Assembly: GCA_030704615.1 (NCBI GenBank)
Contig: CM060734.1
Span: forward strand, 6,572,001 to 6,636,000
From: Takakia lepidozioides
Lineage: Eukaryota; Streptophyta; Takakiopsida; Takakiales; Takakiaceae
DNA: 64,000 nucleotides
Direction: 5' to 3'
The translations under genes were made by a program, and so were the position numbers. Shown here piece after piece: positions 57,248-64,000 of the stretch (position 1 is its first letter; the number at the start of each line of letters is the position of its first letter). The notes under the pieces are model-generated. The model did not search any database, was not told the DNA's origin, and worked only from the letters and a program-made list of their open reading frames with translations.

Positions 57248-57417
57248 ACATTCTGTTTGCCATGAAACAGAACCAACAATATCTTAGCAGATCTTTTACG
57301 GAAGAGGTTTTGAAGGCTCTAAAGGGAGAGGATATAGCTTGGGCAGAAATGATGCACAGTGGCTTGGTGGAGGAAATGAAATGACTGCAGATTACTTATG
57401 CCAAGTCCCCAATCATT

Positions 57418-58722
57418 GTGTCCGGCCCAATTATTGCACAAATTATCTTTGATTCTTGCCTGTTTGATGCGCAAGAACACAAGATTATGGGGGTGTTTGA
57501 GGCAGCCACAACTGCAGTTGAAGAGCAAAGATCTTCACAAGGTGAAGAAGGATTAGAGCGGCAGCACCAGTCCAAGAGACAGAAGAAGGAAAAAACCATA
57601 GTGGCGGTTCCACTTGCAACAAGGAACCCTCACGATGATGTTTCCATAGCTCTTGCATAGGATGAGGTGTAGCAGCACAACGAGCTGTTATTACTGGAAG
57701 CACGGCCATTAGAGAGGGAGGATGAAGTCACTTCAGTACCACGGCCAGCAGAGCAAGCTGACCAAGTTGCCCCAGCAGTAACTCAGACTGGTCTTGCTGT
57801 TACACCGAAGCCTCTTACTATGGAGAGAGAGGGATTGGACATCCCCACTATGGAGCAAGTAGTGGCAGAAATTGAGAAGGGCGATCTTCTCTATGAAAAC
57901 TTTGGTATGGTCGGAGACCCTATGGTGCCAAAGATACAAAGTCTGCCCAAGAAAATCCCTGATGTGCAGGCTGTGCCCAAACCTGTGTTAGAGGTTGAAG
58001 TGGTAAAGGGCAAGGGTACTGCAGCACCTGTGGAAGATGAGGTTGCTCAGATACAAGATCCTATGGAATCATGGCCTGATTGGTTTGTGAAACACCAAAC
58101 TGTTGAGAATAAGGAAGAACAGCATCAGGTTTTCCATGAAGACCCATAGCAGGCCATGGTTATGGGTTCCATAAGCAGGACTCTCAATCTGTTGGGCACC
58201 TACTTCAAGACTCATGTTCCTTCCACTCAGTTGGCAGCATTGCGGGAGGAGCTCAAACAAGAGTTTGAGGCAAGAATTGTCACTGAGTGTGCAAACAAGG
58301 TGGATGTGGAGGCCAACCTCAAGTTGCAACAAGAATTGGAGGACACTAAAGCTGCCCTACAGCTTGAGAAGGAGAACTTAATTGGGGCAGGTCTTGAGCA
58401 GGAGAAGTTACATGAGGTGCATAAGCAACAGTTATACCAGATGCAAGTTCAGCATGAGGGGAATTTGCAAGAAGTGAAGTTGCTTCATACGGGATTGGAA
58501 GCAGCCAATCAGAAACTGGTCATACAGTGTGCCACACTAACGACTAATCTGGAGATGGCTGCGATGGAGGTCAAGAAGCAAGCTGAGAGATGTATATGGG
58601 CGGAGATAGAGGCAATGAAGCAATGCAAACTCATTGCTGACATGAAAGATACTCTTTGTCGCAATGAAAATACAATTCAACAGTTGAACCAGGCAATGCC
58701 CAGAAGGACATGCAACTTTTAG
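57418..58722 (+). pseudogene. Coiled-coil ORF of the retrotransposon, interrupted by TAG stops
   Basis: One frame is open from 57418 to 58722 except for stops at 57658-57660, 57670-57672 and 58147-58149, two of them next to Gln codons. The first part is charged and Pro/Val-rich (VPKIQSLPKKIPDVQAVPK). From 58195 it is a long coiled coil (ALREELKQEFEARIV, LQLEKENLIGAGLEQEK, NQKLVIQCATLTTNLEMAAM). The stops look like former CAG codons. Function unknown, perhaps a structural or movement-type accessory protein of the element. Confidence 0.45.
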
Positions 58723-58862
58723 AGTTGCAGCAAACAATCACAGTAAGGGAGAATGAACTTTCTGTGAGTGAAAGGGCCTGGAAAGAAGCCAATAATCTGT
58801 CAGCTGCCTATGCAGCTTTGGTTGAGCCTCACGCGAAGCGAATGGAGAGCTTACAATAGCAG

Positions 58863-59948
58863 TTGGAAACATATAGGCTCAAGGAGGAGCAGGATCTCCG
58901 TGGTATTACACAGAACTTGGTGGATAATCATCTTTTGCAAGAGTGGTTAACACAAGGGCCGGTGGACGGAAAAGCACCAAGGAAGCTGACTCAAGATGAG
59001 ATGAATGATCTCAGGCTACGGGTGCAGAACATTGCCACAACCACTATAGACAATGTCTATAGTCGAATAGCCGAGTTGCGGGAGGATGTGGAAGGGCTTC
59101 AGACTCAAGTGGATGAGTTGAGCTTCAATATTGAGAAGAGGGCCTTTGTTCCAGAGGAACAACTCATGGCTACTTACCTGCAGGCAAGGACTTTGATTTT
59201 TCAATCTTCAGCACAGGAAGTACCGGCCTTGCCAACATCAAGAGGGACTGTGGCAACAACATCACAACAGCCACTCCAGATAGTCAGTGTTGATACCATG
59301 GCACAGTAGCAATCAGTGCCTGAGGTTTGGGGAGATGCTTTTTTTAACCCACCTACTACTGTTGCTGCTCTTGAATACAATCGAGTTATGATTCTGCCCT
59401 TCAACCAAATTCCCATTGTTATGGATGTGGCTTGGAAAGAATTTAGTCCTCCGGAGTCTTTGGCACATTATTACCAGATCATGCGCATTTGGTTGCTAGT
59501 GGCAACTCGGACTAAGGTTCTTCCAACTGATAGACCCATTGAAGATCATCATTTTGCACGGTACTGGTCTGAGGCGGGAACCATGCTGAAGGAATTAATT
59601 GCTTTCCAGATCGTTCATGGATTCATCTACACCAAGACCAAGGAGGTACCTAGTCTGGTCATGGGTTGTGGGATGTACTATGCTGCTTGCTTTGTTTTAC
59701 GCTGCCACACTGAGCAGCAGAAGCTGCAGATGAGGTTTGAAACTTATTCTAGTGAGGAGCATTGGACGTTACCTCCAGTTCCAAAACACACGTATCTGTA
59801 TGATGTGAGGGTCATGCTTCAAAGGGATCCAAAACTCCGTTCTTGGTTACTTTTGCTCTGGAGCACTTGGCCAAGGAGAACCTGGACTTTGACCACATTT
59901 TTCCCAAGGGGCATGAGGCCAGGAAATGGCTACATTTTTGAAAGGTGA
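58863..59948 (+). pseudogene. Continuation of the accessory ORF, with one TAG stop
   Basis: 58863-59309 is coiled coil (LREDVEGLQTQVDELSFNIE). After TAG at 59307-59309 the same frame continues to 59948 with VAWKEFSPPESLAHYYQIMR, IWLLVATRTKVLP and FQIVHGFIYTKTKEVPSLVM. The second part is globular, and I recognise no family. The upstream frame differs by one step, so a single indel lies between 58722 and 58863. Confidence 0.4.
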
Positions 59949-61557
59949 TAGGCACACCACTCTGCTTTATAGATGACGAGCTGCGGACATATACTAATCT
60001 TGCTCGCAAGAGACTGGCACAAGTCTTACAATATAAGGTTCCCAACATGGTGAGCATACTGTAGTGTGAATGCAGGGGAGTGACATTACATTTTGTTTTA
60101 CCGTTAAGACCCTGCATCACTACAACGGGAGTGCCCGGGTACAACTGCAGGAGGGATATATCCCTGCATACAGGTAATTTCATGGGCATACTGTGCTTAT
60201 GCTTTGCCAGGATAAAAATGGCTAAGTCATGACCATGCGTATTTTCATCCGTAGGATGAACGTTTTCATCCCAGGTGTTTAACCTAGAAACGCGGGTTGA
60301 GGAAAACGAAGAGGAAGATGACGGGCAACTCTTAGAAGCTGCTGCGAGCAGTGGGGTTGGCAGGGCAGTCTGTTTTTGGGAGGTTGTACCTACGCTATGG
60401 GACTCTGCTTGGTTTAGAGAGCGGCATTAAGTGCTTTTGCTTGGTATTCTGTGTAAAGGGAAGCGGTGCCGCTTTTCTCGTAGTGATGATCAATTCCTGG
60501 AGTAGGAGCATGTAAGAAGAGCGGCGCACCACCGTTGTCGCCATTGCCTTGAAGAAAACAGTTATGGGCAGATGAACAAGCAAGGAAAATGGCCAGCTGC
60601 CGGAAGCACAAGGAAGTGAGTTGTGGGCACAATCAATGGAGGGGATGAGGCATGTGAAGTGCTGGCTGGATGGCAGCTCAGGTTATCTGTAATCAAAGCT
60701 TATAGCTGCTTTTGTGTCTTCTTACTATAGGACCATGTCAATTCTTAGGGAAGAATTGCACGCATAGAAGGATAGAGTATTTAGTTGGCAAGCCACAGGA
60801 TGTTCCATAGGATGAAGAGGAGCCATCATGGCATGATAAATACTGGAATCAAGACAAGGAGAATAGGTTGAAGTGGCTGCTGACAGGCGATGGTGAGGTG
60901 CCATCTTGGCAGGCAGATCCACCGCTTCGCTGGAGGATAAAACAGATAAGTTCGTAGACTGTGGGCTTCGGTTTTTGGGGGTGGTGACTTAGAAATCGTT
61001 TTGGTGTGGATTTAGGACTGGCTCTTGGTAGAGGAGAAGGAGGTAGAGATATGTGATGGAGGAAAAAGGTTTTGAAAATGGAATGGAGACTCTGGACTTC
61101 AAACCAGGATAGGGAAAGGATGGATGCACCTGATGTTATAGTGTCAGTAGGAGAAATGAGCGGAGGGAGAGACTGCTTGTCACTGAATCAGAATGGTCAC
61201 TGTTTGTCTTCATTCTTGTTCTTGTTTCAGTGTTATGAACCTGCACACAATGCTGCCCTGGGTATTGACACACTGGAACCAATGTAGACCTAGCTTGGCT
61301 GATTGAAAACACCAGTGAGGGTTAGTTAGAACTGTTGAAAACAGAGAAAGGATAATGTGGATGGGGAAGCAACACCGACACTGATTTGGTTTTGGAACTG
61401 ATTTCCAGTATGGTCTCAGGGTATGAACAACTGAGGTTCACAGTTGAAGGGAAAAGAGGGCTGTTGGGGTAATGGCTTGAAACCTGTAGAAAGGCTGAGA
61501 GCTGTTTGGGCAATGGCTTCTTTTGGAAAAAGGTAGTGTGAAGGGTTGGACATTGGC

Positions 61558-61598
<41 letters not shown>

Positions 61599-62340
61599 AT
61601 GAATGGGATGGTTATGCCTTGTGTGACCGAGGATGATTTCAAGGCTGGGTGCACTGGATGCCTGGCTGAGTTGTGCATTGCATTGCATGGTAGATATGCT
61701 GCTGTTGGAGAAGTGAGGAACCTGTAGACCAAGATTAGAGAGAGAGAGAAAAGGATTTGGGAAGGGAGAGAGCTGCTCAGTAAAAGGGGTTGATGGGGGA
61801 TGGCCAATTTGGGGAGATGAGATGAAGAAAACATGAACCCTGAAAGAGACCAGTGGCCCTGCAGTTCATGGCAGATCTGAGCTGCCTCCCTCTAAATCTG
61901 TGTCACCATTACAAAGGGGGCTTCCGACGTATCACTGCTCAAGGGAGCTTCACATTAAGGGACGTGTTCAGCGTTGTCATAGGGCTGGTTGCATCACAGA
62001 AAAGATCATGGCAACACTGTTGGCGCTGTGATCATAGGGCAAGGCTGTTGTATAAAAGTAGAACCAAGAGCAGGAACAATTCAAAACTCCCCATCCATGT
62101 CTTCTCTTCCGCTGCGGCGTGGATGAGGATTGCATGAACTCTGATCACGAACGAACTAAGGGAAACCCACAACCATGTGAAGATGGTTGGATCACTAGAA
62201 CGTTCCTTCCTTTTGCTTTGACTTCAACTGGGGAGGAGTACAGATTAGAATCACCCAGAAGGGGATTCACGCCCCTTCTTTTCACACTACAATACATTGT
62301 ATGCCAGTCAAGCTTCTTGAGAAGCCACAGAAGGTCAGAA
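59949..62340. other. Retrotransposon interior without recognised coding
   Basis: No domain found. An AG microsatellite (61560-61595) produces the long minus-strand Ser/Leu ORF 61834-61322, which I regard as spurious. Several G/A-rich tracts occur. Confidence 0.4.
61560..61595. repeat. (AG)n microsatellite
   Basis: About 17 perfect AG units. Confidence 0.95.
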
Positions 62341-62344
62341 AATA

Positions 62345-62636
62345 GCACGGCCAACGGTGGGAAGATGATTCGAATACCACTGGTTCTTTGGAGGGCAATT
62401 TTGACATGGATGAGGATTATGAGAGACAAATGGAGGAGAAGAAACAATGGGGATCTCCTATGCCTAAGAAATTGCCACCATATCAACCCAAGACATGACA
62501 GTCAGCTCCATCTAGTCGACAGTCATCCCCACCAGCCAAAGACACGGCTTGGGCTCATACACAGAGCCCTCAGAGGGACTCTCACCAACAAAAAGGTACT
62601 CGTTCGCAGAGGTTTGCTGATCCTAAGCAGTAAACC
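62345..62636 (+). pseudogene. C-terminal polyprotein remnant before the polypurine tract
   Basis: One frame reads EDDSNTTGSLEGNFDMDEDY, QWGSPMPKKLPPYQPKT, a TGA, then SPPAKDTAWAHTQSPQRDS and QRFADPKQ with TAA at 62633-62635. Acidic, then Ser/Gln/Pro-rich, with no catalytic motif. Confidence 0.4.
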
Positions 62637-62654
62637 ATGAGGGCACGGCTTTTT

Positions 62655-62668
62655 GAGAGGGGGAGGGA
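62655..62668 (+). promoter_or_regulatory. Polypurine tract
   Basis: GAGAGGGGGAGGGA lies three bases before the 3' LTR start TGTTAG, the standard position for plus-strand priming. Confidence 0.8.
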
Positions 62669-62671
62669 TAA

Positions 62672-63669
62672 TGTTAGAGGGCTGTCTGGGACTTAGACAG
62701 TTTTACAGATTCTGTGGGGTACCCTTAATTTTGCGCATGCTTAAGGGTAGTAGACTCAGACCAACACAAACCTTAGGGGTGACAGACACAGGCCTTAGGG
62801 GTGGTAGACAGGCTCACACAGTCAGCAGTCACAAGCTTACACAGCCTATCACAGCCTGTCACAGTTAATCACAGCCTAACACAGTCTGACACAGCCAGTC
62901 ACAGCCCGACACAGCTTGACACAGCCGACACAGCATACAGCCCGACACAGCTAGTCACAGTCTGACACAGTCACAGTCCGACACAACCAGTCACAGCCTG
63001 GCACAATCACAGCCCGACACAACTTGGCATAGCCTATCACAGCGTCACACAAGTCACAGCTTGATATAGGGAGCGGTTATCACAGGGAACAACAATACTT
63101 ATGTATTGTCTTGGCTGGCAGTTAGTTAGTTAGGCGGTTAGAACAGCTTGCAGATACATTATGCAGAGTTGCTACATGGAGGGAATCACTTCTTGGATCA
63201 CTTCGGGTATCAGGGGAAGAAGCACGATCTTGAGCACATGGATGGAGAGCACAGTGGAGGAGGAGAGACGATTTGTTGATGCTTGATACATGCAAGCTAT
63301 AGAGATGCACTATAGAAGAGAATAGAGACACCATGGCTTTGGCTTGATACTCTATAGATATTAATATGATTCCTATTTCATATTCACACTGTGTAGAGAG
63401 ACCTAAGTGAAGCTGTGGAATGAATGCTTAAGTAGATGGAACATGGTAGATTGCAGAAGCAATCTGATACTTAAACCTAGGCAGTAAGGTAACTTACTAA
63501 ACATGAATGCAAGAAGGAACCGATATAGGAAAGCATCCCCATGATACACTAGCTGTAGGTCATGACTGATTGTTTTGAGCGGGATGAGTACTTAGAGATA
63601 TCCAACTCTTCTATCTTGGAGTTTCCACCTCGGATAGCGAAGGGATGGGTGAGTAAAAGCCGCTCAACA
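62672..63669 (+). repeat. 3' LTR, complete (998 bp)
   Basis: Begins TGTTAGAGGG and ends GCTCAACA, the TG...CA pair with a short inverted terminus (TGTT/AACA). The last ~400 bases match the 5' LTR; the first ~570 have no partner there. Confidence 0.88.
62815..63065. repeat. ~10-bp CACAGCCTGA-type tandem repeats inside the LTR
   Basis: About 25 degenerate units of CACAGCCTGA, CACAGCCCGA and similar, in the U3-like part of the LTR. Confidence 0.9.
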
Positions 63670-63676
63670 CGCTGCC

Positions 63677-64000
63677 ATGGATTGTGTCCCGGCTCATTGT
63701 GTTACTTTGCTGCTTCTCCATCGCATGGATCTCAAGCTCAATCATGCCCTATACTGGCTCTTTCTTGCGCTCCATTTGAGCTTTACAGCAAGTGATTCCA
63801 AGATCTACTTCGCCTCCCAGCTCACTCAAGGATCTAACTACCCGGACTACCTAACTGATTACGAGCATCTCAACAACCGTGGCCCGTATGGATACTTCCT
63901 AGCGCTATCAGCCCCACTGGAGCTCTATCTACAAAACGGATCACCATCAACAATCGGGAGTTTGTCATCCACCCCCCAGTGTTGGAGGGAGCTATGTGCT
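63677..64000 (+). CDS. Secreted bulb-type-lectin-like protein, N-terminal part (runs off window)
   Basis: One frame is open from ATG 63677 to the window end (108 codons). A second in-frame ATG at 63725 gives a good signal peptide (MDLKLNHALYWLFLALHLSF, then TAS). The mature start DSKIYFASQLTQGSNYPDYL, then NRGPYGYFLALSAPLELYL resembles the first beta-hairpins of D-mannose-binding (bulb-type) lectin domains in plant G-type lectin proteins and receptor kinases. The domain is incomplete, so a kinase or PAN region cannot be checked. It begins eight bases after the 3' LTR, so promoter and start may come from the retrotransposon. Confidence 0.5.
   Translation, partial: MDCVPAHCVTLLLLHRMDLKLNHALYWLFLALHLSFTASDSKIYFASQLTQGSNYPDYLTDYEHLNNRGPYGYFLALSAPLELYLQNGSPSTIGSLSSTPQCWRELCA

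Larger units (their letters stand above)
51271..63669 (+). mobile_element. Chimeric LTR retrotransposon (Ty3/gypsy type)
   Basis: Bounded by LTR copies at 51271-51695 (truncated) and 62672-63669, with a primer-binding-like site and a polypurine tract at the expected places. Inside: leader ORFs, gag with zinc knuckle, protease, and reverse transcriptase up to the thumb. Then a junction near 56396, a second zinc knuckle, coiled-coil and unknown ORFs. RNase H and integrase are missing. Many stops make it non-autonomous. Its LTR family is present again at 21194-21330. Confidence 0.8.

Noticed and set aside
61322-61834. 170-aa minus-strand ORF with a Ser/Leu run
   Set aside because: The run is the (AG)n microsatellite; no other support.

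Overview
This is nuclear DNA of a plant-lineage eukaryote, not a bacterium. It holds spliceosomal introns, PPR and OSB-type organellar RNA/DNA-binding modules, a plant WW-domain protein of the CFL1 type, a proteasome RPN6 pseudogene, a CACTA (TNP2) transposase, a MULE transposase with WRKY-GCM1 and SWIM zinc fingers, chromodomain Ty3/gypsy elements, tRNA-derived SINEs and long tandem arrays. Many plant-type PPR/OSB fragments in a repeat-rich context suggest a seed-free streptophyte (fern, lycophyte or relative; a charophyte is not excluded). The species call is inference. Most of the window is transposons, satellites and decayed genes. Only the CFL1-like gene (23201-24867) and the partial lectin-like gene at the right edge look possibly functional.

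1-17460: two copies of one multi-exon gene in opposite orientation form the arms (1-4888 and about 12624-17457) of a large inverted repeat. The gene fuses a ParB-like DGNHR domain to a split adenine-methyltransferase-like domain and carries a GGCGCC-rich minisatellite in one intron. Both copies are broken, at different places. The spacer holds a decayed MULE transposase (5273-8497, minus), an unassigned ORF (9037-9603, minus), a 96-bp GGCGCC array and a PPR C-terminal fragment.

17460-26700: a 64-bp GGCGCC array, a CACTA transposase remnant (minus), a gypsy gag fragment next to an inverted LTR end, AT-rich DNA, several hairpin repeats, the two-exon CFL1-like gene and a strong 91-nt fold-back.

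26700-37200: a strongly C-rich, G-poor stretch, an RPN6 pseudogene joined to OSB/PPR exon copies, a PPR fragment, AT microsatellites and an ORF with two stops.

37200-46980: a 5'-truncated chromovirus (minus) interrupted by a SINE with an 11-bp target duplication, two more SINE copies, then a 5.5-kb higher-order tandem array of about 1-kb units built from about 120-bp subunits.

46980-64000: more degenerate PPR/OSB copies, then a chimeric LTR retrotransposon (51271-63669). It has gag, protease and part of reverse transcriptase, then a second zinc knuckle and over 3 kb of unrelated ORFs where RNase H and integrase should lie. Directly after its 3' LTR begins a secreted, bulb-lectin-like ORF that runs off the window.
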